A stretch of 64,000 nt of DNA from CALZFJ01 sp964459845 (GCA_964459845.1 CAYWOC010000002.1:62001-126000); one strand, 5' to 3'; counted from the first letter of the stretch, positions 8,995 through 18,283 are shown. Notes: generated from the letters alone by a model not told the origin. Made by a program: numbers and translations.

Positions 8995-9798
8995 ATGAAG
9001 CAACGTTTTTTATTCATTCTCTTCTCTCTTGCCGTGTTATCAAGTTGCGGAGAATACAACAGAGTTCTAAAGAGCAATGATTATAATTATAAATACGAAT
9101 ACGCCAAGAAGGCTTTCGAGAAGAAAAAGTATGCGCAAGCATCCACAATCCTCTCCGACCTCATAACCGTGTTCAAGGGAACCGACAAGGCTGAAGAATC
9201 GCTGTACTTGCTTGCCTTGAGCTATTACGAGAACAAGGATTATCTCAATTCTGGCGCATATTTCAAATCGTATTACACGAATTACCCCAAAGGACAATAT
9301 ACTGAGCTTGCACGCTTCTACGCCGGATATGGCTATTACCTCGACTCGCCAGAGCCCCAGCTCGACCAAAGCGGAACATATAAAGCGATTGAGGAGCTTC
9401 AGGGATTTCTCGACTATTTTCCTAAAAGCGACAAGGTGCCGATTGCGCAAAACGCGATTTTTGAGCTTCAAGACAAGCTTGTGTTCAAGGAGCTTCAAAA
9501 CGCCCAGCTATATTACAACCTTGGCAACTATATGGGCAACAACTACGAATCGGCTGTAATCGTAGCAAAAAATGCCATCAAAGATTATCCTTACAGCAAA
9601 TATAAGGAGCAACTTGAGATGCTTATTCTGAAAGCCCGTTATCAGGAAGCTTCTCAGAGTGTCGATGAGAAGAAGGTGGATCGTTTCCGCGTCGTGATTG
9701 ATGAATATTACTCGTTCATCAACGACTATCCCGAAAGTGAATCAAGAAAAGAGGCCGACAACATCTTCAAGATTGCCAGCCGCTATGTGAAAGAATAA
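8995..9798 (+). CDS. bamD: Outer membrane protein assembly lipoprotein BamD
   Basis: 267 residues. The N terminus is a lipoprotein signal with lipobox LSSC and Cys at residue 18 (MKQRFLFILFSLAVLSSC). The rest is a run of TPR-like helical repeats of the BamD type (YEYAKKAFEKKKYAQASTIL, ESLYLLALSYYENKDY, then ARFYAGYGYY). It is predicted to be an inner-leaflet outer-membrane lipoprotein of the BAM complex that inserts beta-barrel proteins. rpoZ follows after 35 bases, an arrangement common in Bacteroidales as far as I recall. Confidence 0.92.
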   Translation: MKQRFLFILFSLAVLSSCGEYNRVLKSNDYNYKYEYAKKAFEKKKYAQASTILSDLITVFKGTDKAEESLYLLALSYYENKDYLNSGAYFKSYYTNYPKGQYTELARFYAGYGYYLDSPEPQLDQSGTYKAIEELQGFLDYFPKSDKVPIAQNAIFELQDKLVFKELQNAQLYYNLGNYMGNNYESAVIVAKNAIKDYPYSKYKEQLEMLILKARYQEASQSVDEKKVDRFRVVIDEYYSFINDYPESESRKEADNIFKIASRYVKE

Positions 9799-9833
9799 TA
9801 CAAAATACATTAAATAAAAATAGATCAAACAAG

Positions 9834-10166
9834 ATGGACTACAAGAAAACAAATGCTCCGCTTAACACTATTACCCGCGACATGATAAAGCTGTCGGAAG
9901 ACACTGGTAATGTTTACGAAACTGTTTGCATCATTGCTAAGCGTGCCAATCAGATTGCTGTAGAAATGAAGCACGATTTGGAGAAAAAGTTACAAGAGTT
10001 TGCCTCTATGAACGACAACTTGGAAGAAATCTCTGAAAACCGTGAACAGATCGAGATATCACGCTACTACGAAAAACTCCCAAAGCCAACTCTTATCGCA
10101 GCACAGGAATATGAGGAGCATAAATTAGTTTATCGCAACCTCGCAAAGGAAAAGGAGAACATGTAA
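9834..10166 (+). CDS. rpoZ: DNA-directed RNA polymerase omega subunit (Bacteroidota type)
   Basis: 110 residues, matching the divergent Bacteroidota omega family. It has an N-terminal TRDMIKLSEDTGNVYETVCIIAKRA segment, the counterpart of the omega helix in which residues around NRYELV..AAKRARQI contact beta-prime, and an acidic/charged C-terminal part ending in LAKEKENM. It would help assemble and stabilise RNA polymerase. It is co-transcribed with bamD and followed by a terminator. Assignment rests on the pattern and length, since the family is weakly conserved. Confidence 0.78.
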   Translation: MDYKKTNAPLNTITRDMIKLSEDTGNVYETVCIIAKRANQIAVEMKHDLEKKLQEFASMNDNLEEISENREQIEISRYYEKLPKPTLIAAQEYEEHKLVYRNLAKEKENM

Positions 10167-10193
10167 GCAGCTCGCTCCTTCCATAAAAGCATC

Positions 10194-10234
10194 ACGGCAA
10201 CTATCCCCTCCTGATGGGAATAGTTGCCGTTTTC
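10194..10234 (+). terminator. Terminator of bamD-rpoZ
   Basis: ACGGCAACTATCCC and GGGAATAGTTGCCGT form a long stem with one bulge, followed by TTTTC, 27 bases after the rpoZ stop. Confidence 0.8.
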
Positions 10235-10254
10235 ATAAAAACCGACTGTATCAT

Positions 10255-10285
10255 TTTGTTCAAGCTCAGATTTGCACTATCTTTG
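10255..10285 (+). promoter_or_regulatory. Upstream promoter of the PASTA-rluD genes
   Basis: TTTG at 10255-10258, 19 bases, TATCTTTG at 10278-10285. A second TATCTTTG lies at 10353-10360, inside the second copy of a 20-base repeat and just before the GTG start, giving an apparent tandem promoter. Confidence 0.7.
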
Positions 10286-10363
10286 CATAAGATAGGCGGC
10301 ATCTCAGCAAAAACTTCCAAGCGAGCTTGGCGTTTCTGCATTCGATTTGCACTATCTTTGCAT
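10269..10363 (+). repeat. Direct repeat of a promoter core, 75 bp apart
   Basis: GATTTGCACTATCTTTGCAT occurs exactly at 10269-10288 and again at 10344-10363. Each copy contains a complete -7 box (TATCTTTG). Only the first has a good TTTG at the -33 distance; the second has TTGG at 10327-10330, 22 bases from its box. Confidence 0.85.
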
Positions 10364-10378
10364 TAAAATCATTTCACT

Positions 10379-11023
10379 GTGGAGAATAAAGAGATTAAAA
10401 TAAGTTTTTTCAAGAAGCACCCCATAATCGCCAACTTCTTGGCAATATGTGCCACATTCATAGCATTAAGCATTGTCGCGATGCTCGCTTTGAACGTTTT
10501 CACCGAACACGGAAAACACAAGACTGTGCCAGACGTGAGACGAATGCCAATCGACGAGGCAACACAGCGCATCGAAAGCGCAGGCTTCAAATGGGAAATA
10601 ACCGACTCCACCTACAACGACGCTTATCCTCTTGGCTCTATTATTGAGCAAGACCCAAAGCCAAACTCTCAGGCAAAATCTCAGCGCACAATATACTTGA
10701 GCGTAAATGCGTCAAGTCCGCGGCTTGTCACCATTCCTGCCCTCAACGACATGTCGATTCGCCAAGGAGAATCCACGCTGCAAGGACTTGGTTTCAAGAA
10801 CATCAATATCGTGTATCAGCCGTCGCCCTACAAAGACTTGATTCTAAGCGTCACCGTGAATGGCAGGACAATCGAATCAGGCACAAAAGCACCTCTCTCG
10901 GCTCAAATCACCATCTCCGTAGGCAATGGAGAGGAGGAAGTTTCATCGTCATCCGACTCAATAGGCGAAAACGGTGAAAATGCAGATTTTATAAATGATT
11001 TTGAAAACAACGGAGAATTCTAA
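10379..11023 (+). CDS. Membrane-anchored PASTA-domain protein
   Basis: 214 residues from a GTG start at 10379 (MENKEIKISFFKKHP). One transmembrane segment lies near residues 17-40 (IIANFLAICATFIALSIVAMLALNV), followed by two PASTA repeats at about 45-110 (TVPDVRRMPIDEATQRIESAGF...) and 115-180 (VTIPALNDMSIRQGESTLQGLGF...), and an acidic Ser/Glu/Asn tail. PASTA domains bind peptidoglycan-related ligands; here there is no kinase or penicillin-binding domain attached, so the role is likely structural or sensory in the periplasm. The GTG lies only about 12 bases after the predicted start point of the nearer promoter. The stop codon is 1 base before rluD. Confidence 0.85.
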   Translation: MENKEIKISFFKKHPIIANFLAICATFIALSIVAMLALNVFTEHGKHKTVPDVRRMPIDEATQRIESAGFKWEITDSTYNDAYPLGSIIEQDPKPNSQAKSQRTIYLSVNASSPRLVTIPALNDMSIRQGESTLQGLGFKNINIVYQPSPYKDLILSVTVNGRTIESGTKAPLSAQITISVGNGEEEVSSSSDSIGENGENADFINDFENNGEF

Positions 11024-11024
11024 T

Positions 11025-12092
11025 ATGGAAGATACCGACAACAGCTTATTAGACCCAGAATATATCCAGCCCGACATAACCGACGACGGCAGAGAATTGT
11101 GGGAACACTACCACTTCACCGCCGACAAGGGACAGGCTCTGCTGCGCATCGACAAATATCTTGTGGCACGTATCATCAACACTTCGCGCAACCGCGTCCA
11201 GCAGGCTGCCGAAGCCGGTTGCATATTCGTAAACGGTAAAGTTGTGAAATCCAACTACCGCGTCAAGCCTCTCGATGAGATAAGCGTGGTGATGGACCGC
11301 CCCAAATATGAAAACGAGATTATTCCCGAAGACATTCCTCTCGACATAGTGTATGAGGACAACGACCTGCTCGTAGTGAACAAGCCTGCCGGACTTGTCG
11401 TCCACCCCGGACACGGCAATTATTCGGGAACACTTGTGAATGCACTCGCTTATCATTTCAAGGACAATCCCGACTATGACGTGAACGACCCACGCATGGG
11501 GCTTGTTCACCGTATCGACAAAGATACATCGGGGCTTCTCGTTGTGGCAAAGACTCCCGACGCAAAGACATCACTCGGGAAACAGTTCTTCAACAAGACC
11601 ACCAAGCGGCAATATGTGGCTGTAGTGTGGGGTGAGATGGAAGATGCCGACGGCACTATAGAAGGAAATATCGGAAGAAGCCTGAAAGACCGTCTGCAAA
11701 TGACCGTATTCCCTGATGGAGACATGGGCAAGCATGCCGTCACCCACTACCACACTATCGAGAATCTGCGCCATGTGGCTGTAGTGAGATGCCAGCTTGA
11801 GACTGGACGCACGCATCAAATCCGCGTCCACATGAAGCACATCGGGCATCCGCTATTCAACGACGCGAGATATGGCGGCGACAAGATTCTGCGTGGCGTG
11901 AACAGCGGGAAATATATGCAATTCATACGCAACTGCTTCGACACTTGCCCGCGCCAAGCTCTTCACGCCAAGACACTCGGCTTTGTCCATCCACGCACTG
12001 GCAAACAGATGGATTTCAACAGCGAAATACCCGATGATATGCGCCAGTTGATTTCCAGATGGGAAAACTATGCTCTATCAAAAGATGTTTAA
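11025..12092 (+). CDS. rluD: 23S rRNA pseudouridine synthase, RluD family
   Basis: 355 residues from the ATG at 11025; an earlier in-frame ATG lies inside the PASTA gene. An N-terminal S4 RNA-binding domain (LRIDKYLVARIINTSRNRVQQ, about 38-95) precedes the RluA-type catalytic domain. The catalytic aspartate is in GLVHRIDKDTSGLLVVAKT near residue 160, and the second motif GRTHQIRVHMKHIGHPL lies near 260. It modifies uridines in helix 69 of 23S rRNA in the RluD subgroup; RluC-like specificity cannot be excluded. Confidence 0.9.
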   Translation: MEDTDNSLLDPEYIQPDITDDGRELWEHYHFTADKGQALLRIDKYLVARIINTSRNRVQQAAEAGCIFVNGKVVKSNYRVKPLDEISVVMDRPKYENEIIPEDIPLDIVYEDNDLLVVNKPAGLVVHPGHGNYSGTLVNALAYHFKDNPDYDVNDPRMGLVHRIDKDTSGLLVVAKTPDAKTSLGKQFFNKTTKRQYVAVVWGEMEDADGTIEGNIGRSLKDRLQMTVFPDGDMGKHAVTHYHTIENLRHVAVVRCQLETGRTHQIRVHMKHIGHPLFNDARYGGDKILRGVNSGKYMQFIRNCFDTCPRQALHAKTLGFVHPRTGKQMDFNSEIPDDMRQLISRWENYALSKDV

Positions 12093-12176
12093 AAATCAAA
12101 TAAATTCCTCAAATCCTTTATTTATTGAACAATTTATATTAACTTTGGAAATATATATATAATTACTGACGATTAT

Positions 12177-13361
12177 ATGGATTGCAAAGAAATAAAAGTT
12201 CCTGAAGAATTTTCAGATATATGTCCTTTTAGCGACTCTGTGTTTCAAAGTGAAATGTCGCAATTGGTGACAGAACCAGGTTTCAAACACGCGGTTACAT
12301 ACGTTATGCCAAATGTGGATTACGACCTGTTCTGCAAGCAGCTTCTGAAGATTGACAACAAGCGCGACTTCCAGTTGAAGATTATGCATCCTTTTCTGGA
12401 AATGCTTGAACGCAAGACCACAGCCGGAGTTTCATCGGGCGGCGTGGAAAACATCGATGACAATATTCCAAATGTATTCATAACAAACCACCGTGATATT
12501 GTATTGGATGCATCTTTCCTTAATATATGCTTAATTCGCCAAAACAAGCCTACCACAGAGATTGCCATAGGCAATAATCTGCTAATTTACGATTGGATTT
12601 CGGCTTTGGTGAGATTAAACAAGAGTTTCATAGTGAAACGCGACATGAGCAAGCGTCAGACATTCGAAGCTGCGCAGCAGTTGTCTGGCTACATTCATTT
12701 CGCACTCACACAAAAAAAGCAATCGGTGTGGATTGCCCAGCGTGAAGGCAGAGCAAAGGACAGCAACGACCGCACACAAGAGAGCCTAATAAAGATGCTT
12801 GCTTTGGGCGGAGGAAAGAATGTGATTCAATCATTGAAGGAAATAAACCTCATGCCGGTGTCTATCAGCTATGAATATGACCCCAACGATTACCTTAAAG
12901 CTAAGGAATTTCTTATGAAGAGCAAAAACCCTAACTTCAAGAAGTCGCAGCGCGACGACCTGTTCAGCATGGAGACAGGGCTACTTCAATACAAGGGCAG
13001 AGTCCACTTCCAGTTTGCGCCTTGCATCAACGAAGAGCTTGATAAAATTCCTTCCGACATCGACAAAGTGGAATTGGTGAAAACAATTTGCCACATAGTA
13101 GATCGCGCCATACATCTCAACTACAGATTGTATCCGTGCAACTACATCTCGCATGATCTGCTTATGAACGAGAGCCGCTTCACCGACAAATACACTGCCG
13201 AGGAGAAAGCCGACTTCACAAAGTATCTTGAAGGGCAATTAGCAAAAGTCGATATTGAAGTGACCGACAGCGACAAAGATTTTATGCGACATATGATGCT
13301 GACAATGTATTCAAATCCGCTAACCAATCAACTGACAGCACAAGAAGAAACAGCAAAATAA
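12177..13361 (+). CDS. Acyltransferase of the glycerol-3-phosphate acyltransferase superfamily
   Basis: 394 residues. The central region resembles lysophospholipid/glycerophosphate acyltransferases: an NHRDIVLDASFL block near residue 102, where the family usually has H-x4-D, then LVRLNKSFIVKRDM and an IAQREGRAKD block corresponding to the later PEGTRS-like motif. The aspartate is spaced one residue further than in the canonical motif unless the first Asp of HRD serves. It is expected to be cytoplasmic-face membrane associated. In related Bacteroidales I recall a ddl gene between rluD and this gene; none is present here. A possible -7 box, TAACTTTG, is at 12140-12147. Confidence 0.75.
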   Translation: MDCKEIKVPEEFSDICPFSDSVFQSEMSQLVTEPGFKHAVTYVMPNVDYDLFCKQLLKIDNKRDFQLKIMHPFLEMLERKTTAGVSSGGVENIDDNIPNVFITNHRDIVLDASFLNICLIRQNKPTTEIAIGNNLLIYDWISALVRLNKSFIVKRDMSKRQTFEAAQQLSGYIHFALTQKKQSVWIAQREGRAKDSNDRTQESLIKMLALGGGKNVIQSLKEINLMPVSISYEYDPNDYLKAKEFLMKSKNPNFKKSQRDDLFSMETGLLQYKGRVHFQFAPCINEELDKIPSDIDKVELVKTICHIVDRAIHLNYRLYPCNYISHDLLMNESRFTDKYTAEEKADFTKYLEGQLAKVDIEVTDSDKDFMRHMMLTMYSNPLTNQLTAQEETAK

Positions 13362-13399
13362 ACATAATAATAACAGAACATATAATAGCACAACAATTT

Positions 13400-14590
13400 A
13401 TGAGACTACAATTAATTCCAATTATATTGGCAGTCGTTATAAATGCCGCTATTGACGCATATATATATCTAAGACTAAAAAAATCAAATAAACCGAAATG
13501 GATGCAGCGCACCCACTTCGGTTTATCTGCTTTATTGCTTATATATATCATCGTAGCAGTGGCACTGCCTCGCCGAAGCATCGACAACGACGGACTAAGG
13601 TTAATCATGTGGATGCTATTCAGCTACTTCACATTCTATGTGCCAAAATATTTCGCACTTATCGTAGCTGGAATATGCAATATTCCAAGGCTATTCAAGC
13701 GAAAAACTCCGAAATGCACCTCGCTAATCGCTTGCACCATAGGTGTCGTATTGTTTGCGGCCATGTGGTGGGGTGCGCTTGTCACCCGTTCTCAATATGA
13801 GGTGAAGGAGGTTACTCTCGAATTCAGCAATCTGCCATATCAATTTGACGGATACCGTATAGCGCAGATTTCCGACATACACTTGGGAACATACGGCTCC
13901 GATACCACGTTCATGTCGAAAATAGTGGACAAAGTCAATGAACTTAAACCCGACCTGATATGCTTCACTGGCGACATAGTGAACCGCCAGACAGACGAGG
14001 CCTACCCCTTCAAGCCGGTGCTTAGCCGTCTTAATGCCACAGATGGAGTGCTGTCGATATTGGGCAATCACGACTATGGCGACTATCGCAAGTGGGACGC
14101 TCCCGAGCAGCGCGAGGAGAACAACCGCAACCTCGCTATCTTCGAGAAAGAATTGGGGTGGAACCTGATGAACAACACCGACACCATCATATCTCGTGGC
14201 GAGAACAGCATCTGCATCATTGGTGTGGAAAACTGGGGTGAACCTCCATTCCCTAAATACGGCAAACTCACAGAAGCCCATCACAATCTTAACGACAGCA
14301 TGTTCAAGATTCTTCTGTCTCACAATCCAAGCCATTGGCGCAGCGAAGTCCTGCCTAAGTCAAACATAGACCTTACGCTTGCAGGACACACTCATGCCAT
14401 GCAGATGGAGCTTGACCTCTTCGGTTTGCGTCTGTCGCCATCTAAATTCAAATATAATGAGTGGGGCGGCGTATATGAGCAGAACGGGCAGATGCTATAT
14501 GTGAACATCGGCATCGGCGAAGTGGCTTTGCCTATGAGAATCGGTGCAACGCCCGAAATCACTATTATCACATTAAAAAGAAAACAATAA
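13400..14590 (+). CDS. Membrane-anchored metallophosphoesterase (calcineurin-like)
   Basis: 396 residues. The N-terminal part has three to four hydrophobic segments (LIPIILAVVINAAIDAYIYL; ALLLIYIIVAVAL; MLFSYFTFYVPKYFALIVAGI; IGVVLFAAMWWGALV). A calcineurin-like catalytic domain follows from about 145: ISDIHLG, FTGDIVN, LGNHDYG, LLSHNP and LAGHTHAMQ supply all five metal-ligand motifs. The architecture matches YkuE/YaeI-type phosphodiesterases acting at the membrane, some of which cleave lipid pyrophosphates. The substrate is not evident. It lies 38 bases after the acyltransferase gene. Confidence 0.88.
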   Translation: MRLQLIPIILAVVINAAIDAYIYLRLKKSNKPKWMQRTHFGLSALLLIYIIVAVALPRRSIDNDGLRLIMWMLFSYFTFYVPKYFALIVAGICNIPRLFKRKTPKCTSLIACTIGVVLFAAMWWGALVTRSQYEVKEVTLEFSNLPYQFDGYRIAQISDIHLGTYGSDTTFMSKIVDKVNELKPDLICFTGDIVNRQTDEAYPFKPVLSRLNATDGVLSILGNHDYGDYRKWDAPEQREENNRNLAIFEKELGWNLMNNTDTIISRGENSICIIGVENWGEPPFPKYGKLTEAHHNLNDSMFKILLSHNPSHWRSEVLPKSNIDLTLAGHTHAMQMELDLFGLRLSPSKFKYNEWGGVYEQNGQMLYVNIGIGEVALPMRIGATPEITIITLKRKQ

Positions 14591-14598
14591 TTTTCATC

Positions 14599-16728
14599 TT
14601 GGATAAAATAGTAGAAATAATTTCTTCGGAACTTGGATTGTCGCAAAAACAGGTGGCAAGCACATGCCAACTGCTAAATGACGGCGCAACGATACCATTC
14701 ATCAGCCGATACAGGAAAGAGGCTACTGGCGGACTTGACGAAATCGCAATTCAGTCGATAAGCAAGCGTATGGCCGCCCTCGAAGAAATAATAAAACGGA
14801 AGGAGTTCATATCAGGCACTATCACCGATGCCGGGAAAATGACCTCTGAACTTGAAAAGAAAATCGCAAGTTGCTGGAATGAGACTGAGCTTGAAGACAT
14901 ATATCTTCCTTTCAAGCCCAAACGCCGCACACGAGCCGAGATAGCCCGTGCTAACGGTCTTGAGCCATTGGCTAAAATCATAATGTCGCAGCACGGCGAT
15001 GACATTGAATACCGAGCCAAGCGTTTCATAACGGACAATGTCCCCGACAGCGATGCAGCCATAAATGGCGCACTCGACATAATTGCCGAATGGATTTCGG
15101 AAAACGAGGCTGTGCGCAATTCCGTGCGTGGCTCATTCCGCCGCACTGCCACCATAACGAGCAAAGTAGTGAAAGGCAAAGAGGAAGAAGGCGAAAAATA
15201 CCAAAACTATTTCGACTGTCAGGAGCCTCTGCGACGCTGCACATCACATAGATTGCTGGCTATGCGCCGTGGCGAGAAAGAGGGCTTCCTGAAAGTGTCT
15301 ATCAGCAACGACAACGATACCGCCGTCAGCAATATCGACCGCTTGGTCGTAAGAGGCAATGGAGAGTCGTCGAAGATGGTAGAAGATGCAGCTCTCGACA
15401 GCTACAAGCGGCTCATCCGCCCATCCATCGAAACGGAATTTGCCTCATCATCAAAAGAGAAAGCCGATGATGAAGCTATCAGCATGTTTGCACAAAATCT
15501 TCGCCAATTACTGTTTGCGCCGCCTCTCGGACACAAGCGCGTGCTGGCTATAGATCCCGGATACCGCACCGGGTGCAAGGTCGTATGCCTTGATGAGCAA
15601 GGCAACCTGCTATATAATGATGTCATATACCCTACTCCTCCTAAAAATGATTTTGCAGGCTCAGCCCGAAAGATTTCAAGGCTTGTAGAAACATATAAAA
15701 TAGATGCCATATCGCTTGGCAATGGAACCGCCAGCCGTGAAACTGAAAAGTTCCTGACATCCCTTCACTTCGACCGCGATGTGAAAGTATATGTAGTCAG
15801 CGAAAACGGGGCTTCTATATATTCGGCATCAAAGATTGCGCGTGACGAATTTCCCGACAAGGATGTCACTGTGCGTGGGGCTGTGTCAATAGGGCGAAGA
15901 CTTATTGATCCGCTTGCTGAGTTGGTTAAGATTGACCCGAAATCAATAGGTGTGGGGCAATATCAGCATGATGTGGACCAAGCCAAACTGAAGCAAGCAC
16001 TAAATTTCACAGTGGAAAGTTGCGTTAATAGCGTAGGTGTAAACATCAATACAGCATCAAAAGAGCTACTCACCTATGTTGCCGGACTCGGACCGCAATT
16101 AGCGCAAAACATAGTGACGTATCGTGCAGAAAATGGAGATTTCAAGTCAAGAAAAGATATACTTAAAGTTCCGCGCATGGGCGCAAAGGCATTTCAACAG
16201 TCTGCCGGTTTTCTGCGAATACCTGAAAGCGACAATCCGCTTGACAATTCAGCCGTGCACCCCGAGCGATATGCTCTCGTGGAGCAGATGGCTAAAGATT
16301 GCGGATGCTCATTGGGACAACTTATCGGCAAATCGGAATTTCGCAACAAAATCAATCTGCAACGCTATATATCGGATGATGTCGGCATGCCTACACTACA
16401 AGACATTATGAGCGAGCTTGAAAAGCCAGGACGCGACCCGAGAAAAGGCGTGAAAGCACTTGAATTCGACGAAAACGTGACCGACATCTCCGATTTGTCA
16501 ATCGGTATGGAGATGAACGGAATAGTGACGAATATAACCCAATTTGGCGTATTTGTTGATATAGGCATACATGAAAACGGACTTGTCCACATATCTGAAT
16601 TATGCGACAAATACATATCTTCACCTGCCGAAGTCGTATCGCTCAATCAGCATGTGAGAGTGCGGGTTAAAGATGTAGATACAACAAGAAAACGAATATC
16701 ATTATCAATGAAAGGAGTTGAACAATGA
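14599..16728 (+). CDS. tex: Tex-family S1 RNA-binding protein
   Basis: 709 residues from a TTG start; no in-frame ATG occurs before the conserved N-terminal domain. Domains in order are the Tex N-terminal helical domain (LGLSQKQVASTCQLLNDGATIPFISRYRKE), the YqgF/RNase H-like domain near 320-450 (LAIDPGYRTGCKVVCLD), helix-hairpin-helix repeats near 480-560 (VNINTASKELLTYVAGLGPQLAQNIV), and a C-terminal S1 domain near 630-705 (GIVTNITQFGVFVDIGIHENGLVHISEL). Tex proteins act with the transcription/translation apparatus on nucleic acids; the exact role is still loosely defined. The stop overlaps the folK ATG (ATGA). Confidence 0.93.
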   Translation: MDKIVEIISSELGLSQKQVASTCQLLNDGATIPFISRYRKEATGGLDEIAIQSISKRMAALEEIIKRKEFISGTITDAGKMTSELEKKIASCWNETELEDIYLPFKPKRRTRAEIARANGLEPLAKIIMSQHGDDIEYRAKRFITDNVPDSDAAINGALDIIAEWISENEAVRNSVRGSFRRTATITSKVVKGKEEEGEKYQNYFDCQEPLRRCTSHRLLAMRRGEKEGFLKVSISNDNDTAVSNIDRLVVRGNGESSKMVEDAALDSYKRLIRPSIETEFASSSKEKADDEAISMFAQNLRQLLFAPPLGHKRVLAIDPGYRTGCKVVCLDEQGNLLYNDVIYPTPPKNDFAGSARKISRLVETYKIDAISLGNGTASRETEKFLTSLHFDRDVKVYVVSENGASIYSASKIARDEFPDKDVTVRGAVSIGRRLIDPLAELVKIDPKSIGVGQYQHDVDQAKLKQALNFTVESCVNSVGVNINTASKELLTYVAGLGPQLAQNIVTYRAENGDFKSRKDILKVPRMGAKAFQQSAGFLRIPESDNPLDNSAVHPERYALVEQMAKDCGCSLGQLIGKSEFRNKINLQRYISDDVGMPTLQDIMSELEKPGRDPRKGVKALEFDENVTDISDLSIGMEMNGIVTNITQFGVFVDIGIHENGLVHISELCDKYISSPAEVVSLNQHVRVRVKDVDTTRKRISLSMKGVEQ

Positions 16729-17105
16729 ATATATTAGTAATAAGCATAGGCAGCAACAGCCGCGACCGAGAATGGCAGATGAAGCACGGAATAGAGTGGT
16801 TGAAACGCACTCTGAGCAGCACCCAAGTATCAACTACCTACAATTCGGTAGCCATCAACAACCGTGATGCCGATTACCTCAATGCCGTGATGATAGGCAA
16901 AACCAAGAAAAGTCTTGACGACATAACCACGCTGCTGAAACAGTATGAGACCGTGTGCGGACGCACACCTGCAAGCAAGCTCGAAGGCTGCATACCTATC
17001 GACATCGACATCGTGATGTGGAATGGCGACGTTCTTCGGCAACGCGACTTTGCTCAGCAATATTTCCAGCGCGGCTGGCAAGAGTTGAAAGATGTAGAAA
17101 TTTAG
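16725..17105 (+). CDS. folK: HPPK-like folate pathway pyrophosphokinase
   Basis: 126 residues, shorter than the usual 150-160. It shows the HPPK pattern: an N-terminal ISIGSNSRDREWQMKHGIEWL, the FLNAV-like block DADYLNAVMIG, the GR block CGRTPASK, and the metal-binding IDIDIVMWNGDVL. HPPK transfers pyrophosphate from ATP to 6-hydroxymethyl-dihydropterin. The canonical ARPLDIDIL motif is changed to CIPIDIDIV and the C terminus is clipped, so it may be a divergent paralogue. It is translationally coupled to tex by a 4-base overlap. Confidence 0.72.
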   Translation: MNILVISIGSNSRDREWQMKHGIEWLKRTLSSTQVSTTYNSVAINNRDADYLNAVMIGKTKKSLDDITTLLKQYETVCGRTPASKLEGCIPIDIDIVMWNGDVLRQRDFAQQYFQRGWQELKDVEI

Positions 17106-17140
17106 CTGACAAGCTAATAATCTGTGTGCATACAGCAACA

Positions 17141-17863
17141 ATGAAGATAACGTATATTCATCATAGCGGTTTTGCGGTGGAGTGCGGCTCTGGCATCACG
17201 CTCATTTTTGATTTTTTCAAAGACTTGGACAACCTTTTACCACAAATCCTTGAACGCTCAAAATGTGTCTATGTTTTTGTGTCACATTCACATCCCGACC
17301 ACTACAACCATCGGATATTTAATTGGGCAGAACAATATCCCGGCACCTCATTTTCATATATCATCTCAGCCGAGCTACATAAGAAAATAATGAGGCGTGG
17401 CAACCCATCTTTGCCCGATACGGTAATTGCCATGCACCGAAACGAGACTTTTGCCGACAACCGTGTTTTTGTCAGAGCATTAGGCTCTACCGACATAGGC
17501 GTGTCTTATTTAGCCACCGTGGGCGGAAAGACAATTTTCCATGCCGGCGACTTGAACAACTGGCACTGGAGCGAAGAATCAGCGCCACAAGAGATAAAAT
17601 CGGCCAACGGCAATTACCTTGCCATTCTGCGCAGCATCAAGGCCATCGCTCAACACATATACTTGGCAATGTTCCCTGTCGATCCACGCATTGGTGGCGA
17701 TTTTCCGCTTGGCGCAAGGCAGTTTGTCAGCGCAATCAACGTTGAGCATTTCATCCCCATGCATCAATGGGGCGACTATGCTCATTCTTGCCAATTCGAG
17801 CTTTATAGAGCCGCAACAGGATGCTATCATTGTATGCACGACGGCGACTGTATAGATATATAA
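17141..17863 (+). CDS. MBL-fold metal-dependent hydrolase
   Basis: 240 residues from the ATG at 17141 (MKITYIHHSGFAVE); longer in-frame extensions run through folK and are not plausible. The metallo-beta-lactamase fold is marked by the VSHSHPDHYN metal motif near residue 48, a further FHAGDLNNWHW block near 135 that supplies the bridging aspartate, and IPMHQWGDY near 207 with the last histidine. This resembles the UlaG/YtnP-like small hydrolases rather than beta-lactamases. The substrate is unknown. It probably shares the transcript with folK and the VOC gene. Confidence 0.85.
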   Translation: MKITYIHHSGFAVECGSGITLIFDFFKDLDNLLPQILERSKCVYVFVSHSHPDHYNHRIFNWAEQYPGTSFSYIISAELHKKIMRRGNPSLPDTVIAMHRNETFADNRVFVRALGSTDIGVSYLATVGGKTIFHAGDLNNWHWSEESAPQEIKSANGNYLAILRSIKAIAQHIYLAMFPVDPRIGGDFPLGARQFVSAINVEHFIPMHQWGDYAHSCQFELYRAATGCYHCMHDGDCIDI

Positions 17864-17902
17864 CACACACTCTGATTTAATCATAATTTCAAAGATTATT
17901 AT

Positions 17903-18283
17903 ATGGATATTAAAGCAAGATTCGACCATTTCAATTTTAATGTCACCAATCTGCAACGCAGTATTGATTTCTACCAAAAGGCTTTGAACCTTACAGAGAA
18001 AAGCCGCATCAACTCGGCTGATGGCGCTTTCACTATTGTATATCTCACTGATGAGGAAACTGGTTTCCTCCTTGAACTGACATGGCTGAAAGACCATCCG
18101 CAACGCTATGACCTCGGTGAATGCGAATTTCACTTGTGTATGCGTGTAGCCGGCGATTATGATGCCATGCGCCAATATCACAAGGATATGGGTATTGTAT
18201 GCTTCGAGAATGATGAAATGGGGCTATACTTCATTGAGGATCCCGACGGATACTGGATTGAAATACTTCCACTAAAACAGTAA
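17903..18283 (+). CDS. VOC-superfamily (glyoxalase-like) protein
   Basis: 126 residues with the paired beta-alpha-beta-beta-beta modules of the vicinal oxygen chelate fold. Candidate metal ligands are His8 or His9 region (FDHFNFNV), Glu in LLELTWL, His in FHLCMRV, and Glu in YWIEILPL near the C terminus. The spacing matches glyoxalase I-type lyases, including the DPDGYWIEI signature. A detoxification role for methylglyoxal is the usual annotation, but many relatives have other substrates. Confidence 0.82.
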   Translation: MDIKARFDHFNFNVTNLQRSIDFYQKALNLTEKSRINSADGAFTIVYLTDEETGFLLELTWLKDHPQRYDLGECEFHLCMRVAGDYDAMRQYHKDMGIVCFENDEMGLYFIEDPDGYWIEILPLKQ

